A DNA stretch of 64,000 bases, taken from assembly GCA_964418425.1 (NCBI GenBank), contig CAYQLT010000008.1:17935-81934 (forward strand), given 5' to 3'. The position numbers and the translations under genes are program-made. The notes beneath the pieces were generated by a model. That model worked only from the letters and a program-made list of their open reading frames with translations. It did not search any database and had not been told where the DNA came from. Positions 1-6,463 of this stretch are shown here, piece after piece (within the stretch, counting starts at the first letter, position 1; every line of letters begins with the position of its first letter). Source of the stretch: CAYQLT01 sp964418425 (GTDB taxonomy: Bacteria > Bacillota > Limnochordia > Limnochordales > Geochordaceae).

Positions 1-147
1 CCGGCGGCCGGCCCACTCCATGAAGTGGATCAGGTTCCACGTGGAGAGCACCGGGTGGACGACCTGACCTTCGAAGGCGGCCAGGTGGCCGGCCTGCACC
101 TCAAACTCCACCTCGGCCCGGGCGCCCGGCACCAATCCGGGCTTCAC
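1..147 (-). CDS. Hotdog-fold thioesterase, 5' part only (cut by window edge)
   Basis: Only the first 49 residues are visible. They start KPGLVPGARAEVEFEV and contain HPVLSTWNLIHFMEWA, the short first strand followed by an HPVxST helix seen in single-domain hotdog thioesterases of the FlK-like kind. The GTG start overlaps the TGA of paaD as GTGA, so the gene is the next member of the phenylacetate operon and probably translationally coupled. In phenylacetate pathways a thioesterase commonly clears CoA-bound epoxide that would otherwise trap CoA; that role here is inferred from position. The active site lies beyond the edge, so substrate cannot be judged. Confidence 0.6.
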   Translation of the reverse strand, partial: MKPGLVPGARAEVEFEVQAGHLAAFEGQVVHPVLSTWNLIHFMEWAGRR

Positions 148-722
148 GGGTCCCCCTCCCCCCTTGGGGCCTGCGTTGGAAGACCTCCGATGGCCTTGAT
201 GGACTCGAACGGATTGCGGCAAGCGGTGCAGTAGTGCAGGCTGCGGCAGGCCGCAGGCCCGAACAGGTTGTCCAGCACGCTCTGGCGGGAGCCGCAGTAG
301 GGGCAGGCCGGGCCGCCGGGAAGCGGCCGGGCGATGCCCGAAGCCCGCAGGCTCCGCCAGCCGGCCTCGGTCACGTCCAAAACGGTCCACACCGGTTCCA
401 GGGTCCACCGCACACGTACCGCCCGCACCCCGGCGAGCCGCCCTACCTGCCGGCGCACCTCCTGCTCGATGGCGCCCAGGGCCGGGCAGCCCACGAAGGT
501 GGGCCGCAGCACCACCTCGGCCTGCCCGTCCGGGTCGCACCGCACCGACTGCACCATGCCCAGGTCGCCGATGCAGACGGCCGGCATCTCGGGATCCCGC
601 ACCTGCTCGGCCGCCTGGCGGATACGGGCGGCCAGGGCGAGCGGCTCCGGTGCGTCCCGGCCGGTGGCTTCCGGCGAGGCGGAGGGGGCGCCGGCGCCGG
701 CGCAAAGGGCTGGGTCGGGCAT
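144..722 (-). CDS. paaD: Phenylacetyl-CoA epoxidase subunit PaaD
   Basis: A 192-residue protein with an N-terminal DUF59/MIP18-type domain (roughly residues 20-110, including DPEMPAVCIGDLG) and a C-terminal cysteine-rich module with CPYCG, a middle AAC and CTACRNPFESIK. That is the PaaD layout. PaaD is thought to help mature or assemble metal sites of the PaaABCE epoxidase and is needed for activity. The ATG at 722 lies 2 bp after the paaC stop; an upstream in-frame ATG at 809 would overlap paaC heavily and is unlikely. Its TGA overlaps the GTG of the downstream thioesterase. Fourth gene of the operon. Confidence 0.88.
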   Translation of the reverse strand: MPDPALCAGAGAPSASPEATGRDAPEPLALAARIRQAAEQVRDPEMPAVCIGDLGMVQSVRCDPDGQAEVVLRPTFVGCPALGAIEQEVRRQVGRLAGVRAVRVRWTLEPVWTVLDVTEAGWRSLRASGIARPLPGGPACPYCGSRQSVLDNLFGPAACRSLHYCTACRNPFESIKAIGGLPTQAPRGEGDP

Positions 723-724
723 GG

Positions 725-1627
725 CTACCAGATCGCCTCCCGGTCGGACCGGATGACCTCGCCCATGGTGTCGAGAAGGGCCACCAGGTGGGGGCTGTGG
801 CGCCCGCACCGCCCGTTGAGGCCCATGCCAGCGCGGACCTCCCCCTCCCCGTGACCCGCCGGCCGGCCGGGGAGAAGCAGGTCGGCCCCTTCACCCAACC
901 CCGCCTCCTGTAAGGCGGCACGCAATCTCGCGCACCACCGCTCGCGAAGCACGGTGGAACTGGCCGGCACCAGCCCTGCCGCCACCAGCTCGGCTTCGTG
1001 TTGGCCCAGATCGCACAGATCGGCGGCCTCCTCCAGCACCCGCCGCAAGGCCAGCTCCAGGCGGCGCCGGGCCTGCGGCGGACCGGCGGCGAGCCGGGCG
1101 AGCCACGTGTGGCCGTAAAGCAGGTGGTAGCGCTCCTCCACCTGGATCTTGCGGGCAAGACGGGCCAGGGGCGCAAAGGTGCTGGCGGCAAGCGCTTCGA
1201 GCCGGATCGACTCAAACAGGTCGTAGACGTAGTGCCGCACCACCGCGAAGGCCCAGTCAAACCGGGGGGCCTCCAGGTAGGTGCCGGGGCCGTTGGGCAG
1301 CTCCAGGAGGACTGCGTTGCGAAACTCGCCGGGGCTGCGCCCGAACGCAAGCCGGTCCGGCGCTCCCAGGCCCAGCTCTTCCAGCAGGCCGTAGAAGGCC
1401 GCTGCGTGCCCCACCTCGTCCTGGGCGATGGAGGCCATGGCCACGTCCGGCTCCAGATCCGGCGCCAGGCCCAGCCACTCCGAGTCGCGATGGCCCAACA
1501 CCAGGTCGTCGTCGGCCAGCTGCAGCACCAGATCCCGAACCGCCACAAGCCGCTGAGCCGGCAGGTCCTGCGTGTCGCAGCGCTGTGCCTCTTGTGCCGT
1601 GCCTGCCACCGTCTCGATGGGCTCCAT
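725..1627 (-). CDS. paaC: Phenylacetyl-CoA epoxidase subunit PaaC
   Basis: A 300-residue ferritin-like helical protein. It has the two ExxH elements of the fold (QDEVGH near residue 92 and EERYH near residue 163) and the family C-terminus GRHSPHLVALLDTMGEV. PaaC pairs with PaaA in the epoxidase core and is regarded as the structural, non-catalytic diiron-like subunit. It sits between paaB (18 bp gap) and paaD (2 bp gap) in one operon, so co-expression is expected. Start is an ATG with a G-rich AGGGTAGGGG just upstream. The length fits the usual size for the family, slightly long. Confidence 0.92.
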   Translation of the reverse strand: MEPIETVAGTAQEAQRCDTQDLPAQRLVAVRDLVLQLADDDLVLGHRDSEWLGLAPDLEPDVAMASIAQDEVGHAAAFYGLLEELGLGAPDRLAFGRSPGEFRNAVLLELPNGPGTYLEAPRFDWAFAVVRHYVYDLFESIRLEALAASTFAPLARLARKIQVEERYHLLYGHTWLARLAAGPPQARRRLELALRRVLEEAADLCDLGQHEAELVAAGLVPASSTVLRERWCARLRAALQEAGLGEGADLLLPGRPAGHGEGEVRAGMGLNGRCGRHSPHLVALLDTMGEVIRSDREAIW

Positions 1628-1645
1628 CCCCTACCCTGCCCGCCT

Positions 1646-1966
1646 TCACACAAGGGTTTTGCGATCCATTGCCTCCAGCATGTAGCGGCGCCAACGATCC
1701 CCCAGGTGCCGGTACCCCGCCGGCTCCCGGTAGCTCCGATCCAGCGTGCGCTGCGGCCGGGCCGGATGGCCGCCCGACGCCGCCACCACCGCGCTGCGGG
1801 GCACCACCCAGACGCTCACCCACTGCTCCCGCCGCAAGAACAGCTCCCTGGCCAGCGCCAGGGCCATCTCCGGGGAGCCGGCCCGCAGGCTGAACTGGTG
1901 GATGTGGTGGCGCCCGTGATCCGGTTGGGCGAAGACCTCGTAGATGTCGTCGGCTCGGTTGCCCAT
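1646..1966 (-). CDS. paaB: Phenylacetyl-CoA epoxidase subunit PaaB
   Basis: A 106-residue protein, typical PaaB length. It starts DIYEVFAQPDHGRHHIHQFSL and continues AGSPEMALALARELFLRR and SVWVVPRSAV, all recognisable PaaB segments. PaaB is a small scaffold that bridges PaaAC dimers in the epoxidase. ATG start at 1966, 43 bp after the paaA stop. It has the normal gene position between paaA and paaC. No catalytic residues are expected. Confidence 0.93.
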   Translation of the reverse strand: MGNRADDIYEVFAQPDHGRHHIHQFSLRAGSPEMALALARELFLRREQWVSVWVVPRSAVVAASGGHPARPQRTLDRSYREPAGYRHLGDRWRRYMLEAMDRKTLV

Positions 1967-2009
1967 CCTGCGTCGCCCCGCGTCGGGCCCGCCCGGCTCC
2001 GGCGGGCGT

Positions 2010-3002
2010 CTACGCCGCCCGGGCGCCTGCCAGGCACTCCCGTACCCAGCGGCCTTCCTCGTAGGCGAGCCGCCGCAGATTCATGCGCGCCTCGGATCGG
2101 GGACCCCGCCCGCTGACGATCTGCCGGAACAGTTCCCAGTCCGGCTGGCGGTAAACCCACATGCCCTGCGACTCGTCGTAGCGCAGCGTCTCGTCGGGAA
2201 TGCGCAGGCCCAGCGCGCGGATGCGGGGCACGTACTTGCTCAAAAACCGCTGGCGCAGCTCCTCGTTGGTGCGGGTGCGGATGCGGTAGCGCAGATTGCG
2301 CTCCTGGTGGGTGCTCAACCGGTGCCCCTGGGGCGGCCCGAAAAACATGAGCAGGGCGTCCCACCATCGCTCCAGCGCCTCCTGGAGCATGCGGCGCTGG
2401 CCCGGGGTCCCCTCGGCCAGGGCCATGCAGATGCTCTCCCCGTGCTGGATGTGGAAGACTTCCTCCGCGCAGATCCGCTCCAGCGCTCGCGCGTACGGGG
2501 CGTAAGAGGTCGAAAGGAGCATCCCCTGAGTCACGATGGCCGCCCCGTCCACCAGCCACCCGATGATCCCGGCGTCGGCCCACGTGGGGGCCGGCATGTG
2601 AAACACGTTGTGGAAGCGGATACGCCCGGCAAACAGGTCGTCGAGGAGGTCCTCTCGGCTCTTGCCCAAAGGCGCGGCCAGGTCCTCCGCCACCCGCATG
2701 AGGATCTGGCCGTGGCCCGCCTCATCCTGCACCTTGGCCATCAGTGCCAGCTTGCGATGCAACCCCGGTGCCCTGGGCACCCACTCCTTCTCGGGCAAGA
2801 CGCCCATCAGCTCGCTGGCCGCGTGCATGGCCACCAGCCGGATGAGTTCCTGGCGGTAGTCGTCGGGCATCCAGTCTCCCGCCTCGACCTTGCCGCCGGC
2901 CTGCACGTGATGGACGAACTCCAGGGTGCCATCGTCCGGCGGCCCCAAAGCCTCCCCATCCGACACCGCCGCCGGATGGCCTCCCCCTCTCGCCTCGCTC
3001 AC
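2010..3002 (-). CDS. paaA: Phenylacetyl-CoA epoxidase catalytic subunit PaaA
   Basis: About 330 residues. It is the diiron oxygenase subunit that converts phenylacetyl-CoA to the ring 1,2-epoxide using O2. The two ferritin-type ExxH motifs are present (KVQDEAGHG and CAEEVFHIQHG), with WADAGIIGWLVDGAAI between them and the family end RRLAYEEGRWVRECLAG. I chose the GTG at 3002 because GGGGAGGG lies 7 nt upstream and the N-terminal length then matches known PaaA; an ATG-like start at 3092 is open but would overlap the regulator more. The upstream tetR frame stays open into this gene, which is odd. Confidence 0.93.
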   Translation of the reverse strand: MSEARGGGHPAAVSDGEALGPPDDGTLEFVHHVQAGGKVEAGDWMPDDYRQELIRLVAMHAASELMGVLPEKEWVPRAPGLHRKLALMAKVQDEAGHGQILMRVAEDLAAPLGKSREDLLDDLFAGRIRFHNVFHMPAPTWADAGIIGWLVDGAAIVTQGMLLSTSYAPYARALERICAEEVFHIQHGESICMALAEGTPGQRRMLQEALERWWDALLMFFGPPQGHRLSTHQERNLRYRIRTRTNEELRQRFLSKYVPRIRALGLRIPDETLRYDESQGMWVYRQPDWELFRQIVSGRGPRSEARMNLRRLAYEEGRWVRECLAGARAA

Positions 3003-3729
3003 CCGCAAGCCCTCCCCTCGTCTTGCCGCGCCCGGCAAGCCACCCCGGCGCCGACGCCTCGTCCGGCGCCCCGCTCCGCCTGTCGTCCGCACAGCTCAAC
3101 TCTCCCGGCTGCGTGGCGACGCCGCCCGGCGTCGGCGCCTGCCCCGCCACCCGCCTGGTGGCCACCAGCCCGCCCAGCAGCAGGTCGGCGAAGCGCTCGG
3201 CCACCTCGTCGGGCCCCAGCGGCCCGTCGGGCCGAAACCAGTGGTAGGTCCAGTTGGAGACCGAGAGCACGAGAAGCCGCGCGAAGGCGGGGTCTGCGGG
3301 TCGAAACTCCCCGGAGCGGATGCCGTTTTGAATGATGCGGTCCCACAGGGCCTCGTAGGCCTCCCGCAGCCGCCGAACCTGCTCACTGCGAGCCGGGCTC
3401 AACGCTTTCCACTCGTGCAGGAATACGGTCGCCTCGTCGATGGAGCCGGCCACCACTCGCAGGTGAGCCGTGAGCGCTTGCCGAAGCTGCTCGGGCGCCG
3501 GCCCGTCGCCCGAGGCTGCGGCCTCCACGGACTGGATGAAGTGCTGGCCTGTGCGCGTCACGATCTCAAAGAGGAGGTCCTCCTTGGAACGGATGTGCGC
3601 GTACAGGCTGCCCGACAGCATCCCGGTGCGTCGGGCGATCTCCCGGACCGTGGCACCGTGAAAGCCCCGCCGGCTGAAGACGTGGGCTGCGGCCTTCAGC
3701 ATCTCCTTCTTGCGAGCCAGCCTGCCCAA
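2722..3729 (-). CDS. TetR-family regulator of the paa operon, with anomalous open tail
   Basis: N-terminal TetR helix-turn-helix (residues 1-55: LKAAAHVFSRRGFHGATVRE, SGSLYAHIRSKEDLL), then a C-terminal ligand domain ending at about residue 192 (ERFADLLLGGLVATRR, near position 3153). TTG at 3729 is chosen because GAGGG lies 6 nt upstream and because a promoter at 3782-3809 would sit inside any longer form. The frame then stays open to 2722, about 140 codons of low-complexity sequence that invade paaA by 280 bp. One frame over, a TGA at 2999-3001 overlaps the paaA GTG as GTGA, so a frameshift or sequence error near 3000-3150 is plausible. Likely a PaaR-type repressor responding to a CoA ester (inferred from position). 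Confidence 0.75.
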   Translation of the reverse strand: MGRLARKKEMLKAAAHVFSRRGFHGATVREIARRTGMLSGSLYAHIRSKEDLLFEIVTRTGQHFIQSVEAAASGDGPAPEQLRQALTAHLRVVAGSIDEATVFLHEWKALSPARSEQVRRLREAYEALWDRIIQNGIRSGEFRPADPAFARLLVLSVSNWTYHWFRPDGPLGPDEVAERFADLLLGGLVATRRVAGQAPTPGGVATQPGELSCADDRRSGAPDEASAPGWLAGRGKTRGGLAGERGERGRPSGGGVGWGGFGAAGRWHPGVRPSRAGRRQGRGGRLDARRLPPGTHPAGGHARGQRADGRLAREGVGAQGTGVASQAGTDGQGAG

Positions 3730-3752
3730 GGCGATCCCTCGCGCCTTCAAAA

Positions 3753-3809
3753 CAAGCGCACGCTTGGTAAGCTGGCAATACCCTATACCAAGCGTGCGAA
3801 CGCTGTCAA
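3753..3809 (-). promoter_or_regulatory. Promoter and TetR operator pair for tetR-paaABCD
   Basis: On the minus strand, TTGACA (3809-3804), a 16-bp spacer and TATAGG (3787-3782) form a near-consensus sigma-A promoter. A perfect 13-bp inverted repeat, TACCAAGCGTGCG and its complement, occupies 3757-3769 and 3786-3798. Each arm itself holds a smaller dyad (CAAGCG-CA-CGCTTG on the left, AGCGT-N4-ACGCT on the right). One operator copy therefore lies in the promoter spacer and one just past the -10. Binding by the adjacent TetR protein would give simple autorepression of the operon; this is inferred from layout. Confidence 0.65.
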
Positions 3810-3966
3810 CCCCTCGCGGCCTGGTTCCATCCGAGCCTCTTCCCGCGCCGCGGGGAAACTCAGCTCCAGGGCCACCGGCAGACATCGAAGCGGGTGTCTC
3901 GCAGCCCGCCCGCTTCTTGCCTATGGTCTACGATTTCCAGGAGCGCCTGGTGGAAGAGGGACGCTG

Positions 3967-4422
3967 TCACGCCCTGCGGGTGAACGCCCGCGTGGAGAGC
4001 GAGCGCCCCTGGAGAGCCTCCGTCGCCACGGCACCCAGGCGCTCGTAGTGCTCGTCAGAGAGATGCCAAAGCTCGGCGCCCGCGACGAGGGCGGCGGCGG
4101 CAATAAGCGCGTCGCTGACCGGGGCCTTGCTCCCGGCTCTGCCCAGGGCAAAGAGCAGCGATGCGGCGACCCTCGTCACTTCCGAGTCCAAGCTCACCAT
4201 GGGGCAAGCTCCGAGGTCGCCAAGGATCAGGTCCAGGTCCCGCTTCGTACGCGCTCCTTGGGCCACCTCCGCCACGACGATGGCAACGGTGACGACCTGA
4301 TCGGCGGCGACAGCTTTCGTGACGGCCGAACGTACCGACGGGTCACCCCGGGGATGGTAGTACTCGATCCACAGCGACGAGTCGATGAGGACCGGCCTCA
4401 GCCCTGCTCCCGTAACTTCCAC
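3967..4422 (-). CDS. VapC-like PIN-domain ribonuclease toxin
   Basis: A PIN-domain protein of about 150 residues. The acidic residues expected for metal binding are seen at LIDSSLWIEYY (Asp and Glu early), VVAEVAQG (Glu) and PVSDALIAAAAL (Asp), with AELWHLSDEHYERL near the end. PIN toxins cleave RNA and are held inactive by the partner antitoxin. The GTG start lies inside the antitoxin gene (25-bp overlap), the usual tight coupling of a vapBC pair. A second, unrelated pair lies at 30.6 kb. Confidence 0.85.
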   Translation of the reverse strand: MEVTGAGLRPVLIDSSLWIEYYHPRGDPSVRSAVTKAVAADQVVTVAIVVAEVAQGARTKRDLDLILGDLGACPMVSLDSEVTRVAASLLFALGRAGSKAPVSDALIAAAALVAGAELWHLSDEHYERLGAVATEALQGRSLSTRAFTRRA

Positions 4423-4604
4423 AGCTCTTCCACCGTCAGGTCCAGCTCGATCTTGCCGGCATGCTCCAGCATGCGTCGAAGCCGAAGCCTGCGCACAAAC
4501 TCCCGCAGCGCAAGCTCGACAGCTTCCCGCTTCGTACGTGCACCCGAGAGCCGCAACGCCTCTGCCAGGAGGTCATCGTCGAGACGCATCATGGTCCTCG
4601 CCAT
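4398..4604 (-). CDS. VapB-like ribbon-helix-helix antitoxin
   Basis: A 68-residue protein starting MARTMMRLDDDLLAEALRLS, followed by GARTKREAVELALREFVRR. This matches the VapB family of ribbon-helix-helix DNA-binding antitoxins (pattern TKxxAVxxALxExVRR), with an acidic C-terminal toxin-binding tail IELDLTVEELWKLREQG. The ATG at 4604 has GGGGAG upstream. The toxin gene follows with an overlap. Antitoxins of this kind usually repress their own promoter together with the toxin. Confidence 0.85.
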   Translation of the reverse strand: MARTMMRLDDDLLAEALRLSGARTKREAVELALREFVRRLRLRRMLEHAGKIELDLTVEELWKLREQG

Positions 4605-4623
4605 GCTGTGCTCCCCGGGCATC

Positions 4624-4652
4624 ACGGTACTCGCTGGCCTTAGACATGTCAA
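4624..4652 (-). promoter_or_regulatory. Probable promoter of the vapBC pair
   Basis: On the minus strand, a perfect TTGACA (4652-4647) is followed after 17 bp by TACCGT (4629-4624), 20 bp before the vapB ATG. The -35 is perfect and the -10 weak, a combination common for promoters that are repressed by a toxin-antitoxin complex. No clear operator dyad was found. Confidence 0.4.
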
Positions 4653-4951
4653 GGAGGTGTTTCTCCGAGACACCTTGGAGAGCCATCCGGCTACCAAACC
4701 AGGCGCGGGTTGCTCATGCTGGCAGCAGAACAGCCCGCAACCGGCGAAGCGCCTCGCAGAACTACATCGAGCGGACGAAGCGAGTCTTTGGCCTGGACCA
4801 GGTGCTGAATCCGAGGCCTGCTGATGAGTAGGATTCCGCAATGATGTGATACGGGCTTTCGCCGGAGTGCGGGGACTCGACGGTGCCCCTCCCGGGGCCT
4901 GTACCGGGCCCGGCATGCGCCGAGCCAGGGACAGAAGGGAGGCGGCGGCCC
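4653..4951. other. Intergenic stretch with a possible transposase remnant
   Basis: The whole gap between vapB and the MaoC gene is 347 bp and holds no convincing gene. On the plus strand, around 4754-4831, a short frame reads NYIERTKRVFGLDQVLNP and then stops. This is reminiscent of the C-terminal part of a transposase but is far too short to classify. No terminal inverted repeats were recognised. The rest is featureless apart from the vapBC promoter at its left end. Confidence 0.25.
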
Positions 4952-5398
4952 TCAACCAGGCCGGCGCCGCACCATGAGGGTGGATGTCCCCTCCTGGACG
5001 GCCTCCCCCCGCTGGTTGATCAGGCGGTGCTGGCGGACGACGATCCCCTGGTCGGGACGGCGGGTTTCCCGCTTGTCCGAGATGACCACCTCCACATGCA
5101 CGGTGTCGCCGATGAAGACAGGCTTGACAAAACGGGTGTGAATCTCCAGCAGCGCGGTCGCGGTCCCATCAAACAGACCGAGCCGGTTGAGCAGCCCCGT
5201 CACCACCGCGACGCCCAGCGCGCCGTGCGCGATGCGCCGCCCAAACGGCGTCTGCCGGGCGAACTCCTCGTCGGTGTGCAACGGGTTGTAGTCGCCCGAA
5301 AGCCCGGCGAACAGCACCACGTCCGCCTCGGTGATGGTACGCCGCGGCGTCACGTAGGTCTTGCCGACCTCCACGTCCTCGAAGTACAGCCCCGGCAT
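4952..5398 (-). CDS. MaoC-family (R)-hydratase
   Basis: A 148-residue single-hotdog MaoC-like dehydratase. It begins GLYFEDVEVGKTYVTPRRTI and carries the hydratase 2 motif as LSGDYNPLHTDEEFA (Asp-x-Asn-Pro-x-His catalytic set), followed by FGRRIAHGALG. Such enzymes hydrate 2-enoyl-CoAs or related acyl-CoAs. ATG at 5398 with a GGGGGG Shine-Dalgarno-like run. It lies 29 bp after the DUF4058 gene on the same strand. It may feed aromatic or fatty acyl-CoA breakdown together with the paa genes, but nothing here fixes its substrate. Confidence 0.88.
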   Translation of the reverse strand: MPGLYFEDVEVGKTYVTPRRTITEADVVLFAGLSGDYNPLHTDEEFARQTPFGRRIAHGALGVAVVTGLLNRLGLFDGTATALLEIHTRFVKPVFIGDTVHVEVVISDKRETRRPDQGIVVRQHRLINQRGEAVQEGTSTLMVRRRPG

Positions 5399-5427
5399 CT
5401 GCCCCCCACTGCCCTTCCCCTGGAGAA

Positions 5428-6252
5428 TTACCAGGATCCGCCTGCCCCCGCGGCCGTTTCCCCTGCTTGTGGGAGCACCCCGGCGGCCACGGCCCGTACC
5501 CAGGCGATCTCGTCCTCCGACAGCGGAGGGGGCGGCTCCTGCGAATAGTCGATGCGCCTCCCGTAGCCGCCGTGGTCGTAAACCGCTTCCAACGCCGCCC
5601 GCACCGAGACGGCAGGCTCGGGCTCCCCCTCGCCAAGAGGTAAGCCGAATACGGGGATCGGCTCGCGCACCCCGAAGTCGAAACGTTGCGCTTGCGGGAA
5701 GCGATCTGCGCGGGCCACCAGGATGCTGTAGCGGCCCGGCTCGGGCGGGGGATCCGAGGGCATGGGCCGCCCCGCCCGGAGCAGGTCGATCTCCACCAGA
5801 TGGACGCCGGCCGAGAAGACCGCCGCGCGCTTGTCCAGGTAGGCCCGCCGCCCCTCTCCCGGGCCCTTGCTGGCCGGCGACAGGATCTCGAGAACGCAAA
5901 CCACCGCTCCGCTTTGGCCGTCGCGGACTTCCAGGTACAGCTCCCGCTCCTTTCGGGGAAGGGGCAGCCTCACGGTCTTCGGTGTGGCTCCCGGCTCTTG
6001 CCCCGGCACCCCGTAGGCAAGCGGCTGCGCCTCATACGCCAGCGTCAGGTCCGGACGGTATCCCGCACGACCTGGCCCATCTTCGTCCTCCGGCCCTATC
6101 GCGTACAGGCGCTGCTCCACCTCCACGTGGTAACGTGGCCGCACCAGGGGCTCGATGCGGTTGGCCATCTCCACCACCAGGCGGTGATGAAAGCCCGGCC
6201 ATAGAGCCGAGCGCTCCAAATACGGATCCATCCCGGGAAACGGCGGCGGCAA
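5428..6252 (-). CDS. DUF4058 family protein
   Basis: A 274-residue protein with the diagnostic start PPPFPGMDPYLERSALWP followed by FHHRLVVEMANRIEPLVRPRYHVEVEQRL, and later ELYLEVRDGQSGAVVCVLEILSPASK. This is the DUF4058 family, common in cyanobacteria, chloroflexi and planctomycetes and of unknown function. The EILSPASK segment resembles the core of PD-(D/E)XK-like nucleases, but this is only a visual resemblance. Start is TTG at 6252: AGGAGGTG lies 7 nt upstream and the protein then begins directly at the family N-terminus, so the longer upstream frame is rejected. Confidence 0.85.
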   Translation of the reverse strand: MPPPFPGMDPYLERSALWPGFHHRLVVEMANRIEPLVRPRYHVEVEQRLYAIGPEDEDGPGRAGYRPDLTLAYEAQPLAYGVPGQEPGATPKTVRLPLPRKERELYLEVRDGQSGAVVCVLEILSPASKGPGEGRRAYLDKRAAVFSAGVHLVEIDLLRAGRPMPSDPPPEPGRYSILVARADRFPQAQRFDFGVREPIPVFGLPLGEGEPEPAVSVRAALEAVYDHGGYGRRIDYSQEPPPPLSEDEIAWVRAVAAGVLPQAGETAAGAGGSW

Positions 6253-6463
6253 CGGCGAACACCTCCTGCACGGGCGAGCCAGCCCTGACCCTGGCGCCGC
6301 TGAGAGGGGAGGCTCGGGCGGCCCCTCGCCCCCGGTCGCGGCGAGGCTCCCGGTTTCTTCCATCCTATCATGCCCGAGGCAGGGTCGCCAGCCCGAGTTC
6401 CGGCACGCCGCCACCGGCCGGCCGACGGCCTAACCGGATCGTGCTCGCGCCCCGCCTCCGGCC

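Noticed and set aside
4754..4831. Insertion sequence near 4.8 kb
   Set aside because: Only about 20 transposase-like residues and no terminal repeats; mentioned as a possible remnant and not called as an element.
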